Assembly (NCBI GenBank): GCA_965214955.1
Contig: CBDCCU010000009.1
Coordinates: 868,001 to 932,000, forward strand
Direction: 5' to 3'
DNA: 64,000 nucleotides
Source: Aliikangiella sp965214955
GTDB lineage: Bacteria; Pseudomonadota; Gammaproteobacteria; Enterobacterales; Kangiellaceae
Shown: positions 55,389 to 64,000 of the stretch, piece after piece
Numbering within the stretch: position 1 is the first letter of the stretch
Layout: every line of letters begins with the position of its first letter
Translations under genes and position numbers: made by a program
The notes under the pieces: generated by a model
Told to the model about the DNA's origin: nothing
Seen by the model: the letters and a program-made list of their open reading frames with translations, nothing else
Databases searched by the model: none

Positions 55389-57089
55389 TTAGCTCATTGA
55401 AGCGATCTGAGCTTTAATTTTATCAGCCACCCTAAATGCGTTGGCATAAATAGTCCAAGTGGGAGTAATGCTGCCACCATTAGGCATAAAGCTTCCATCG
55501 GTAACAAATAAATTTTCTGTGCCATGAACACGACAATCTGCATCGAGTGCCGAAGTTTTAGGATCATGTCCAAATCTTAAACCACCAGCAATTAAGTTTG
55601 AGGTTGGTGAAGTAAAGGCGTTGCCATAATATTCTTGGGCGCCCATTTTTTTCATGACCTCAACACCTTTAGCCACAATATATTCGGCTACTTTTAAATC
55701 GTGCGGATGAAAACCCACTTTTACATTAGCAGAAGGTGTTCCCCACTGATCTTTAACCGAGCTTGATAAACTGACATTACAATCATCGGTAGGTAACCAG
55801 TCGCAAAATACTTCAAACTTAAAGTCGCGAGATTGAGTAAAGTGCGATTTAAGTTTATTTTTAAAAGCACTGCCCCACATTAGGCTGTCATCATTATCCC
55901 ATTTTTGCTCGTTAGCATCGGCTGTAGGTGAGGGCGGATCGAACACAAAATCAATTGTTCCGCCTTTAACCCGCTTGCCAAAAACTGACTTATCATCAAT
56001 AAAATACCAGTCTTGTAAGGCGCGGTTAAAGAATGGACCTCTTACTTTTAGGCTTTCAGCTTGCTCTGGGGTAAATTGAGTAAGGTCGAAAATACCATGT
56101 CCTGTACCACCAGCACAGCAATGTAAGTTTTTACCAATCTGCTGATATTTATTGCCAATACCGTCAGGGTGTTTTTCACCCGTTGAGCTTAGTAGTAACC
56201 TTGATGATTCAATAGAGTAGCAAGCCACCGAAAACAGCTTGGCTTTTACCTGATGGCTAGTGCCGTTTTTATCAAAATAATCAATCGAAGTGGCATTGCC
56301 ATTATTATCGGTATTGATGTGATAGGCTTTTGCATTAGTAATAACGGTTAAGTTACTCGTTTTTTGGGCATGATCAAGCAATGCTGCACGCGAGCTTCCT
56401 TTAGCGCCAGAATGACAACCATAACTGCCACAATAGCCAGAATATTCACAACTATTTCTATCGTTAAATGGCTGTGATAATACCGCTCGTGCCATAGGAT
56501 AAGGATGAAAACCCAGCTCAGCTGCTGATTTGTCAAACCAACTGGCAATAGGATGCTCTGCTGTTGGAGGAAACGGAAAATCTTTGGTTGAACGCGGCTC
56601 TAGGTTAGGGTGTTCAATGACTTTGCCAGAAACCCCAATAACTTGCTCAACTTTTGTGTAGTAAGGTTCTAAATCTTCGTAGCTAATTGGCCAGTCGGCT
56701 AAGTTGGCACCTTCAATAGGACCAAATTCTGATAACAAGCGAAAATCTTCAGGCTTTAAACGATGAAAATAACCGCTCATAAAGTTACTTGCACCACCAA
56801 CAATATTACCACCCCAAAAACTACTGGTTTGTTCACTATCCCAGCCGCCATCACCGTCGGGTGATTCTAAAACATGAGGTTCGGTTTCAATTTTTGACTT
56901 AAAAATATTGCGTCTTGGAAGCATTTCATCTTTTTTAAAGTCTTGCTCATTAAACCAGCCGCCTTTTTCTAATACGGCAACTTTATATCCTGCTTTGGTT
57001 AGTTCATAAGCAATTGGACCGCCGCCTGCGCCGCTACCTACAACACAAACGTCAAATTCTTTAACGGTTAAAGGATTGTTTTTTGCCAT
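55389..57089 (-). CDS. GMC-family FAD oxidoreductase
   Basis: 566 residues. FAD-binding start DVCVVGSGAGGGPIAYELTKAGYKVAVLEKGG, C-terminal GMC_oxred_C with DADCRVHGTENLFVTDGSFMPNGGSITPT; the Cys-rich NSCEYSGYCGSYGCHSGAKGS stretch is typical of the gluconate/sorbose dehydrogenase-like group. The substrate is a sugar, alcohol or sterol. Operon with the small subunit upstream. Confidence 0.9.
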   Translation of the reverse strand: MAKNNPLTVKEFDVCVVGSGAGGGPIAYELTKAGYKVAVLEKGGWFNEQDFKKDEMLPRRNIFKSKIETEPHVLESPDGDGGWDSEQTSSFWGGNIVGGASNFMSGYFHRLKPEDFRLLSEFGPIEGANLADWPISYEDLEPYYTKVEQVIGVSGKVIEHPNLEPRSTKDFPFPPTAEHPIASWFDKSAAELGFHPYPMARAVLSQPFNDRNSCEYSGYCGSYGCHSGAKGSSRAALLDHAQKTSNLTVITNAKAYHINTDNNGNATSIDYFDKNGTSHQVKAKLFSVACYSIESSRLLLSSTGEKHPDGIGNKYQQIGKNLHCCAGGTGHGIFDLTQFTPEQAESLKVRGPFFNRALQDWYFIDDKSVFGKRVKGGTIDFVFDPPSPTADANEQKWDNDDSLMWGSAFKNKLKSHFTQSRDFKFEVFCDWLPTDDCNVSLSSSVKDQWGTPSANVKVGFHPHDLKVAEYIVAKGVEVMKKMGAQEYYGNAFTSPTSNLIAGGLRFGHDPKTSALDADCRVHGTENLFVTDGSFMPNGGSITPTWTIYANAFRVADKIKAQIASMS

Positions 57090-57135
57090 GATATTTCCAG
57101 TTTTTAATGCGGTCGTTAATTATGGGTTAAGTAAA

Positions 57136-57810
57136 TTACTCAAAGTCTCGGTAGGTTTTACCCTTTATAGGGCGCGGAAAACCTGCTTGATGCTCAAGCC
57201 ATTGCCAGCCTATTTGTTCGGTGTTACCGCCATAAACTGGATCAAGGGTGATTGCTTCGGTGAGGTAGTACATGAGTAATGACAGCCAGTTTTCACCTGC
57301 CGACGAGCGAGCAATTCGCTCTAATAGGGTTGCTTGTTTATCGAAGGGTAACTTTAGAAAAGCTTCGCCTTGGCTTTGATTTGATAAATCTTCAAGCCAG
57401 CCAATGCCTTGCTTAATTGATTCGGGATCGCCATCAGCAATATTTTGTGCATCGGTCATTGCAAATTCTAAATAGCCAAAAGCGTTAATTGCTTTAGCAT
57501 CAGGACCATTGCCATCATCGGGCAACAGGTGTTGCTGTACTGCTTCTAACACCTGTTGTTGATGTGATGAAAAAACACTGCTAGTGGCTGGTTCACTGGT
57601 CTTTATAGCAACGGTTTTAGCTGTTTCTTCATTGGGAGTTGATTGTTGACTACAAGCAAATAAAGTGCTCGATAACCCTGCGGCACCGCCTATTTTTAAA
57701 AATGCACGGCGGTTTAAGCCCTGAGCTAAGTTTCCTTCAAACTGGTTTTTTTTCGATCCTTGCTTAGCTCGGGATTGTTGCTTGGGTGATTGATATACTA
57801 GCTTGGTCAT
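57136..57810 (-). CDS. Tat-exported gluconate 2-dehydrogenase subunit 3-like protein
   Basis: 224 residues. Twin-arginine signal NRRAFLKIGG (about residues 33-42) and a lipobox-like LFAC, then a helical subunit-3 domain (QQVLEAVQQHLLPDDGNGP, YGGNTEQIGWQWLEHQAGFPRP). In known complexes this subunit carries the GMC flavoprotein through the Tat system. Next to it in the operon. Confidence 0.9.
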   Translation of the reverse strand: MTKLVYQSPKQQSRAKQGSKKNQFEGNLAQGLNRRAFLKIGGAAGLSSTLFACSQQSTPNEETAKTVAIKTSEPATSSVFSSHQQQVLEAVQQHLLPDDGNGPDAKAINAFGYLEFAMTDAQNIADGDPESIKQGIGWLEDLSNQSQGEAFLKLPFDKQATLLERIARSSAGENWLSLLMYYLTEAITLDPVYGGNTEQIGWQWLEHQAGFPRPIKGKTYRDFE

Positions 57811-57828
57811 GCTGTTTAACCCTATAAA

Positions 57829-58392
57829 TTAACAAGTTTGGCTATTCTGAGCAGTGCAGTTTTTATCATTTGAGGCCAACTGGGTTTCGGCTATAGGCTG
57901 ATTCCACTCGGCTAAATGCTCGCTCAACTGCTCAGGAATATCGTCTCTGTAGCGAATAATACCATTAATATCAACGATAAACTCGGTAGGCGTTCCCCAA
58001 ACACCGTATAAGTCGGTGACTTTTTTACCATGATCAAAGGCAAGTGGGTAGTTAATTTCGTAGCGCTCTTGAAAAACAAGAGACTTTTCAACCGAGTCTT
58101 TTAGTCCTGTGTTTACTGCAATAATTTCAATTTCATCGTTTAGCTCGCTTTGTGCATGCTTTAATTTGGGGATCTTTTTAAAGCAGTAAGTACACCAAGT
58201 ATTCCAAAACACCACATAAACCGATTTTTTGCCTCGATAATCGCTTAGTTTAAATTGGTCGCCAGCTAAGGTCGTCAAGGTGAAGTCAGGTGCTACTTGC
58301 CCAACACTGGGCTCATCATCGTCGGCCTTAGCAACTTGTGCAAAAAGGCTAGCAATGGCGAAACCTAATAAAATGGTTTTTACAATTTTCAT
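57829..58392 (-). CDS. TlpA/ResA-like periplasmic thioredoxin
   Basis: 187 residues. Signal peptide (about 1-23), then a thioredoxin/AhpC-TSA fold with redox Cys67 and Cys70 (WCTYC) and the cis-Pro loop WGTPTEFIVD. First gene of the GMC operon, 18 bp before the next gene. A maturation or electron-transfer role is likely. Confidence 0.9.
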   Translation of the reverse strand: MKIVKTILLGFAIASLFAQVAKADDDEPSVGQVAPDFTLTTLAGDQFKLSDYRGKKSVYVVFWNTWCTYCFKKIPKLKHAQSELNDEIEIIAVNTGLKDSVEKSLVFQERYEINYPLAFDHGKKVTDLYGVWGTPTEFIVDINGIIRYRDDIPEQLSEHLAEWNQPIAETQLASNDKNCTAQNSQTC

Positions 58393-58578
58393 ACAATATT
58401 CCTAAATATTTGTTCTACTTTCACTGACGTGGAAAAAGGTTATATTGTTACAAGCCTTAGGTTACTTTATTTTTTACGCTTTGTCAGAGAGAACAGTCAA
58501 GAAATTGCCCAGTTGTTAATGATGTAGGGTGAATGGATGTTTTAACTAGTAGCTTGCTCTCATGCTTCTGTAAGAATG

Positions 58579-58866
58579 CATAAGCTAATAAAGCAGTAAA
58601 CCAAACCTAAGCACTGTTCTCCCTAAGCTTGCCGAAGGGTGGCTTAGTTATTTCTCGTTCCCACGCTCCCGCGTGGGAATGCATATCAAACTAATAAACC
58701 AGTACCAAACCTAAACTCCGTTCTCCCTGAGCTTGTCGAAGGGTTGGGGCTTAGTTATTTCTCGTTCCCACGCTCCTGCGTGGGAATGCATATCAAACTA
58801 ATAAACCAGTACCAAACCTAAACTCCGTTTCCCCTGAGCTTGTCGAAGGGTGGGCTTAGTTATGCG
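58579..58866. repeat. 107-bp tandem repeat with REP-like palindromes, about 2.7 units
   Basis: CTCGTTCCCACGCTCC(C/T)GCGTGGGAATGCATATC occurs at 58654 and 58761, 107 bp apart, with ACCAAACCTAA...CTGAGCTTGTCGAAGGG between them; a diverged copy precedes it from about 58579. These are the same two REP-like motifs as in the 244-bp array but in a different arrangement. The rest of 58393-58954 holds no gene. Confidence 0.8.
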
Positions 58867-58954
58867 CGGATTTGTACCATAAACAAATAACTCTTACCTC
58901 AATTTAACCTCCTAGTGTAAAATATCCAAAACTTTAAATTCAAAGACTTTTTTT

Positions 58955-59974
58955 GTGGAATTAAAACAAAACTACTCACTGGCTAATCTCAATACTTTTG
59001 CCGTTTCTGCCAAGGCAAAGTACTTTTATGCACCAAAAGATTTGGCTCAAATAGCCGCTGATTGGGATGAGATCAAACGATATAACAATCGGTTAGTGCT
59101 TGGTGGCGGAAGCAATTTATTATTTGTTGGTGATTATGATGGCTTGATTATTAACCCGCAGATATTTGGGGTTAATGTTGAGCGTGAGGATGAAGATCAT
59201 ATTTGGCTAAAAGTAGGTACGGCTGAAAACTGGCATAACTTTGTGGTTAATATGACCGAGCAAGGTTACTTTGGTTTAGAGAATTTAGCGCTTATTCCGG
59301 GTACTGTTGGTGCGGCGCCTGTGCAAAATATTGGTGCTTATGGGGTGGAAGTTAAATCATTAATTGAAGCGGTTGAGTGTTTTGATTTAGACAAAGGCGA
59401 GCAGGTTATTTTTGCAAACCAAGATTGTCAATTTGGTTATAGAGATAGCCTTTTTAAACAGGCAGGGCAAGGCAAATACCTTGTTTTAACTGTGAGGTTT
59501 AAATTAAGCAAAAAGGCGAATCTTAATTTATCGTATCAACCTTTAAAAGAGCGATTTAAAACGGCAAAAAATATAACACCAGTTGATGTGCTAAAAGCCG
59601 TTTGTGAAGTTCGCCAAGAAAAATTGCCTGATCCAAAGGTGTTACCTAATGCAGGCAGCTTCTTTAAAAACCCACTAGTGTCTAAAGATCAGTTTATCGA
59701 GTTAAAAAATCAATACCCTAATATTGTCGGCTATGAAGCTGATAAACAAGTTAAGTTGGCGGCAGGGTGGTTAATTGATAATGCAGGACTTAAAGGTTAC
59801 CAACAAGGATTGGTGGCAACTCATAAACAGCAGGCTTTGGTTATTGTGAATCGTGGTGAGAAAAAAGGCGAGAAAATTTGGCGGTTTGCCCAGTTTATTC
59901 AAAGCAAAGTGAAACAAAAATATAATGTTATTCTTGAGCCTGAAGTTAGGGTTGAAGGTGGTAACGGTTATTAG
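58955..59974 (+). CDS. murB: UDP-N-acetylenolpyruvoylglucosamine reductase
   Basis: 339 residues from GTG 58955. FAD-dependent reduction in peptidoglycan precursor synthesis. Motifs: LANLNTFAV, GGGSNLLF, IPGTVGAAPVQNIGAYGVE, NAGSFFKNP and the C-terminal EPEVRVEG. Type I length. It is followed by birA with a 2-nt gap. Confidence 0.96.
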   Translation: MELKQNYSLANLNTFAVSAKAKYFYAPKDLAQIAADWDEIKRYNNRLVLGGGSNLLFVGDYDGLIINPQIFGVNVEREDEDHIWLKVGTAENWHNFVVNMTEQGYFGLENLALIPGTVGAAPVQNIGAYGVEVKSLIEAVECFDLDKGEQVIFANQDCQFGYRDSLFKQAGQGKYLVLTVRFKLSKKANLNLSYQPLKERFKTAKNITPVDVLKAVCEVRQEKLPDPKVLPNAGSFFKNPLVSKDQFIELKNQYPNIVGYEADKQVKLAAGWLIDNAGLKGYQQGLVATHKQQALVIVNRGEKKGEKIWRFAQFIQSKVKQKYNVILEPEVRVEGGNGY

Positions 59975-59976
59975 TA

Positions 59977-60987
59977 ATGAAAGCGATTAAGGAAACTAGA
60001 GCAAGAAAAACACTGCTTAACCTTGAAAAGTTGCTTAAGCTTTTGTCTGATGGTCAGTTTCATTCGGGACAAGCTATTGGCGAGCAACTAGGTGTTTCTC
60101 GTACGGCGGTTTGGAAGTTGGTTCAACGCATTCAGCAATGGCAAGTAACGGTTTATTCAGTTCGGGGGCGCGGATATAAAATTCCAAATGGCTTAGAGCT
60201 GCTTAGTCAACCGCATATTGAAAATAAATTAAAAGATAATCAGCTATTTAAGCAGGTGATTTTGCTCTCATCTATTGATTCTACCTCTAATTATTTAGCT
60301 TTAAATTGGCAGCAAAATCCTGGTATTGGCAGAGTATGTATTGCTGAGCATCAAACCGCAGGTAGAGGCAGAAAAGGGCGGCAGTGGATATCTCCTTTTG
60401 GAGCAAACTTTTATTTTTCTATTGGCTTAGAGTTGCCGCTTGGCTTAAGCGCTTTAGGTGGGCTTAGTTTATTAGTTGGTATGAGTTTGTGTAATACTTT
60501 AAATCAGTTTACGAGTGATGCGGTAAAAATTAAATGGCCGAATGATCTACTAATGGGGGATAAAAAACTTGCTGGAGTTTTAGTTGAGGCCAGTGGTGAA
60601 ACCAATGATGCGAGCTTTTTAAATATTGGTGTGGGAGTTAACTGGAATATGCAAGTTGATCAAGGTGAGTCGATTGACCAGCCTTGGGCAAATTTAAAGT
60701 CACAATTAAAAGTGCCTGTTTCGCGTAACGATATTTTAGCCAAAATACTAACCAACCTAGATGCCGACTTGGTTGATTTTTTACAGCATGGCTTTGGCAG
60801 ACTGGCTAAAGCATGGCCTTTAGTGAGCGCTTTTTATCAACAGCAAGTTGTGGTGCATTTACCCAATAACCAATGTTATGGCAAAGAAATTGGTATAGCC
60901 TCTAATGGTGCATTAAGGGTTGCAACAGATTCTGGTGAGCAGATTTTTCATTCGGGTGAAGTTAGCCTAAGAAAACTTAAAAATTAG
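59977..60987 (+). CDS. birA: Biotin-protein ligase/biotin repressor
   Basis: 336 residues from ATG 59977. N-terminal winged helix (LSDGQFHSGQAIGEQLGVSRTAVWKLV) followed by the ligase domain with AGRGRKGRQW and KWPNDLL, and a C-terminal SH3-like part. Biotinylates acetyl-CoA carboxylase and likely represses bio genes. Confidence 0.96.
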   Translation: MKAIKETRARKTLLNLEKLLKLLSDGQFHSGQAIGEQLGVSRTAVWKLVQRIQQWQVTVYSVRGRGYKIPNGLELLSQPHIENKLKDNQLFKQVILLSSIDSTSNYLALNWQQNPGIGRVCIAEHQTAGRGRKGRQWISPFGANFYFSIGLELPLGLSALGGLSLLVGMSLCNTLNQFTSDAVKIKWPNDLLMGDKKLAGVLVEASGETNDASFLNIGVGVNWNMQVDQGESIDQPWANLKSQLKVPVSRNDILAKILTNLDADLVDFLQHGFGRLAKAWPLVSAFYQQQVVVHLPNNQCYGKEIGIASNGALRVATDSGEQIFHSGEVSLRKLKN

Positions 60988-60995
60988 GGTGAGAA

Positions 60996-61754
60996 ATGTT
61001 TTTATTAATTGATTGGGGAAACACAAGGTTAAAATATTTAATAGTTGAAACCCTCGATCACAATCGTGTTAATCATTCTAATGCAATAGCGTGTGAATCT
61101 ATTGATTGTTTAATTGATAAGCTTATAGAGCAGCGCTTTTTGGCAGTTTTAATTAGTTCGGTGCGTAGTGGAGAGCAAAATCAAGCACTCAAAAAACAGT
61201 TGCTTCAATTTTCTAATAAAATCTTTTTTGCTCAAACAAGTCACAAAGCTTGTGGTGTTTGTTGTGCTTATAGCAACCCCAATAATTTAGGGGTTGACCG
61301 CTGGCTTGCTATTATTGCGGCTAGTCGTGCTGAAAATGGTGAAACCGTTGCAACCATTTCAATTGGAACTGCGATTACTATTGATGTAATAAAAAATAAT
61401 CAACATTTAGGCGGGCAAATAGCCCCGGGTAAAAAATTGTTAGAGCAAAGCCTTAAGCTTACCGATAGAGTTAAACCTGAGTCTGAATTAAGCAAAGATC
61501 AAGCAAGTGTAATACTTGGAGGCTCTACTAAAGACTGTGTGGATGCAGGGGTTAGTAGCATGATTGCTGGATATTTGTCTATGATGACAGAAAAGCTTGG
61601 TAAGGAGTATCAAGTTAAAAGTTGGTTAATTCATGGTGGCGGTAGTAAAGCAGTTGTAAATGGATTGATTCAATCAGATCTCAACATAAAAGTTTGCCAA
61701 AACATGGTTTTTGCAGGGCTTATTATGCTTTATCAAGAAAAAATAGAGACTTAA
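60996..61754 (+). CDS. coaX: Type III pantothenate kinase
   Basis: 252 residues from ATG 60996, 8 bp after birA. Motifs LLIDWGNTRLK, NLGVDRWLAIIAA and SIGTAITID are those of CoaX. First step of coenzyme A synthesis. Same order as in many gammaproteobacteria lacking CoaA. Confidence 0.95.
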   Translation: MFLLIDWGNTRLKYLIVETLDHNRVNHSNAIACESIDCLIDKLIEQRFLAVLISSVRSGEQNQALKKQLLQFSNKIFFAQTSHKACGVCCAYSNPNNLGVDRWLAIIAASRAENGETVATISIGTAITIDVIKNNQHLGGQIAPGKKLLEQSLKLTDRVKPESELSKDQASVILGGSTKDCVDAGVSSMIAGYLSMMTEKLGKEYQVKSWLIHGGGSKAVVNGLIQSDLNIKVCQNMVFAGLIMLYQEKIET

Positions 61755-61891
61755 CCGATCCTAAAGTTTAAGTTTGCTGACTTAATAAAAAGTATCACTG
61801 TTTTCATACTTGCTAGCGCTTATATTTTCTCATAAAAATCAAATAGTTATATAGGGTAGTTAAAAAAAATAAAAAAAATGCTAAAAACCGA

Positions 61892-61920
61892 TTGATCATT
61901 TCCTCATTAGTATTTAGAAT
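61892..61920 (+). promoter_or_regulatory. tRNA operon promoter
   Basis: TTGATC (61892-61897), a 17-bp spacer, TAGAAT (61915-61920), then a GC-rich stretch TCGCGTCCC as in stringently controlled stable RNA promoters. Confidence 0.7.
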
Positions 61921-61964
61921 TCGCGTCCCTGCTTGAGCTGCAAGGCTCAAAAAGGTGCTAAGTT

Positions 61965-62040
<76 letters not shown>

Positions 62041-62244
62041 TTATTTAAACGGCGTGTTTATTGTTAAACACGCCGTTGTCTTAACTTAAGTAGTCTAGTT
62101 ATTAACAATAAAGCTAGGAAATAACCAACTTAAGTTAAGAGATTAAAAAATATGCCAAAGAGTTCGTTAAAATGTCTTGCAATTTAAGGCATCTATTGTC
62201 AGAATTCGCGGCTTCCAGCAAAACGAGTGCTGGTAAATACTTTC

Positions 62245-62328
62245 GGTGGGGTTCCCGAGTGGCCAAAGGGATCAGACTGTAAATCTGACGCGAAAGCTTC
62301 GGTGGTTCGAATCCACCCCCCACCACCA
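62245..62328 (+). tRNA. tRNA-Tyr (GTA)
   Basis: 84 nt with a long variable arm; anticodon loop CTGTAAA gives GTA; CCA encoded. Confidence 0.96.
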
Positions 62329-62443
62329 TGATTTATTAGGTTTATCAAGTTGTTAAATCTAATGGCTGTAATTGTTTGTTGTAATGAGTGCTGTGGCTAC
62401 CTATAGCAAAGTTTAAAAGCTTGCTGAGTAGACGCAACAAGCG

Positions 62444-62517
<74 letters not shown>

Positions 62518-62531
62518 AATTCGAACAAACT

Positions 62532-62607
62532 GCCGATATGGCTCAGGTGGTAGAGCGCACCCTTGGTAAGGGTGAGGTCACCAGTTCGAATCTGGTTATC
62601 GGCACCA
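62532..62607 (+). tRNA. tRNA-Thr (GGT)
   Basis: 76 nt; GCCGATA acceptor; anticodon loop TTGGTAA gives GGT; CCA encoded. The Thr-Tyr-Gly-Thr-tuf order is the conserved gammaproteobacterial tufB cluster. Confidence 0.97.
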
Positions 62608-62723
62608 TATTTTACCCGGAACAATCGATTGTTGTTCTGGGTTTAGTTATGTTTAGGGCTTTGCCTTAACTTAAGCTAAGAATCTTAAACTATAGAAATT
62701 GTAAAACTCTTTTGGAGGCATTT

Positions 62724-63914
62724 ATGTCTAAAGAAAAATTTGAACGTACCAAACCCCATGTCAATGTAGGAACAATCGGCCACGTTGACCATGGTAAAAC
62801 CACTTTAACAGCAGCCATGTGTACAGTATTGTCAGCGGCTTTTGGTGGAGAGCAAAAAGCATTTGACGAAATTGATAATGCACCAGAAGAGAAAGAGCGT
62901 GGTATTACCATAGCGACTTCACATGTTGAGTATGAAACCGAAGGTCGTCACTACGCACACGTAGACTGCCCAGGGCATGCTGACTATGTTAAAAACATGA
63001 TTACTGGTGCGGCTCAAATGGACGGCGCAATCTTAGTTTGCTCAGCAGCCGATGGCCCCATGCCACAAACGCGTGAGCACATTCTATTATCACGTCAGGT
63101 TGGTGTACCAAAGATTATCGTATTCTTAAACAAATGCGACATGGTTGATGACGAAGAATTATTAGAGCTAGTAGAAATGGAAGTCCGTGAGTTATTAGAC
63201 GCCTACGAATTCCCAGGTGATGACACACCTATCATCAAAGGCTCAGCACTTAAAGCATTAGAAGGCGACGAGAGCGACATTGGTAAAGGCGCAATCTTAG
63301 AATTAGCTGCTGCTTTAGATTCATACATTCCAGAGCCAGAGCGTGACATCGACCGTGATTTCATCATGCCGATTGAAGATGTATTCTCAATTTCAGGTCG
63401 TGGTACGGTTGTAACAGGTCGTATCGAAAAAGGTATCATCAACGTTGGTGAAGAAGTTGAAATTGTTGGTATTAAAGATACAACAAAAACAACGGTAACT
63501 GGTGTTGAAATGTTCCGTAAGCTTCTTGATGAAGGTCGTGCTGGTGACAATGTTGGTATCTTATTACGTGGAACTAAGCGTGAAGATGTAGAGCGTGGTC
63601 AAGTATTATCAAAGCCAGGTTCAATTACTCCGCACACTAAGTTTGAAGCAGAAGTTTATATCTTAAGCAAAGATGAAGGTGGTCGTCATACGCCATTCTT
63701 TAAAGGTTACCGTCCACAGTTCTACTTCCGTACTACTGATGTAACAGGTGCTTGTGAACTTCCAGAAGGCGTAGAAATGGTTATGCCTGGTGACAACATC
63801 AAGATGGAAATTGAATTAATTGCACCGATTGCGATGGACGAAGGTTTACGCTTTGCTATCCGTGAAGGTGGCCGTACTGTAGGTGCGGGTGTTGTTGCTA
63901 AGATCATTGCTTAA
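62724..63914 (+). CDS. tuf: Elongation factor Tu
   Basis: 396 residues from ATG 62724, with GGAGG 6 nt upstream. GTPase motifs GHVDHGKT, DCPGHADY and NKCDM; full three-domain EF-Tu. Delivers aminoacyl-tRNA to the ribosome. Context (tRNAs before, tRNA-Trp after) corresponds to tufB. A hairpin at about 63933-63955 follows, without T-run, so read-through into tRNA-Trp is likely. Codon use is more biased than in its neighbours, as expected for high expression. Confidence 0.98.
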   Translation: MSKEKFERTKPHVNVGTIGHVDHGKTTLTAAMCTVLSAAFGGEQKAFDEIDNAPEEKERGITIATSHVEYETEGRHYAHVDCPGHADYVKNMITGAAQMDGAILVCSAADGPMPQTREHILLSRQVGVPKIIVFLNKCDMVDDEELLELVEMEVRELLDAYEFPGDDTPIIKGSALKALEGDESDIGKGAILELAAALDSYIPEPERDIDRDFIMPIEDVFSISGRGTVVTGRIEKGIINVGEEVEIVGIKDTTKTTVTGVEMFRKLLDEGRAGDNVGILLRGTKREDVERGQVLSKPGSITPHTKFEAEVYILSKDEGGRHTPFFKGYRPQFYFRTTDVTGACELPEGVEMVMPGDNIKMEIELIAPIAMDEGLRFAIREGGRTVGAGVVAKIIA

Positions 63915-63966
63915 AGCATTGATAACAGTTTAGAGCAGTCTCATTTGAGGCTGCTTTGAAAATTGC

Positions 63967-64000
63967 AGGCCAATGGCTCAATTGGTAGAGCAGCGGTCTC
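63967..64000 (+). tRNA. tRNA-Trp, 3' part beyond window
   Basis: AGGCCAATGGCTCAATTGGTAGAGCAGCGGTCTC matches the 5' half of tRNA-Trp up to just before the anticodon. The position after tuf fits the tuf - trnW - secE - nusG order. Confidence 0.85.

Overview
The window looks like chromosome of an AT-rich, motile, probably marine gammaproteobacterium. The housekeeping order prmA - (zinc-ribbon protein) - dusB - fis - purH - purD, the xseB-ispA-dxs cluster, and murB-birA-coaX followed by a tRNA cluster, tuf and tRNA-Trp are gammaproteobacterial. The PomAB-type (sodium) flagellar stator, a secreted M4 protease with two PPC domains and a tricorn-like S41 peptidase fit a marine Kangiella/Alteromonadales-type organism. 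The genus cannot be fixed from the sequence alone.

Layout. 1-1.7 kb: 3' part of a tricorn-like S41 peptidase gene. 1.7-16.5 kb: an accessory island. It holds a Sec-exported Rhs/YD-repeat protein with a variable C-terminal tip, a candidate membrane immunity gene, three partial rhs copies (one carrying an intact papain-like toxin tip), several small orphan immunity-like genes, and many repeats. The repeats are a terminator-plus-leader element in three copies, two ~250-bp MITE-like elements with terminal inverted repeats, and a 3 x 244-bp tandem array. 16.5-28 kb: metX, a hydrolase with a damaged 5' end, prmA, dusB-fis, purH, purD, and a two-gene binding-protein/diguanylate-cyclase unit. 28-34.5 kb: M4 protease, ECF sigma/anti-sigma/YbjQ operon, glnS, a small HTH protein. 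34.5-42.6 kb: pomAB, xseB-ispA-dxs, SDR, aldehyde dehydrogenase, LysE-type exporter. 42.6-46 kb: a TolB-propeller/amidohydrolase fusion. 46-54 kb: a Fur-box-controlled locus of TonB receptor, ExbB-like protein, DUF2149 protein and a membrane-anchored CobN/HmuS-like chelatase with a His-rich insert. 54-58.4 kb: YHS protein, AraC regulator, GMC oxidoreductase with its Tat-exported small subunit and a TlpA-like thioredoxin. 58.4-64 kb: REP-like repeats, murB, birA, coaX, four tRNAs, tuf and the start of tRNA-Trp.

Two regions stand out. The first is the Rhs island (about 3.0-12.5 kb). It is bracketed by copies of the same terminator/leader repeat and looks like a toxin/immunity store built by recombination in the rhs core; it carries several traceable scars (an in-frame deletion, a nonsense codon directly after a lipobox, a stop codon supplied by a recombination junction). 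The second is the Fur-regulated HmuR/ExbB/DUF2149/CobN locus. Its gene content matches the Bacteroidetes hmu heme-acquisition locus and suggests metal removal from, or insertion into, a tetrapyrrole on the periplasmic side of the membrane. All functional statements are from sequence reading and family knowledge; no database search was run.
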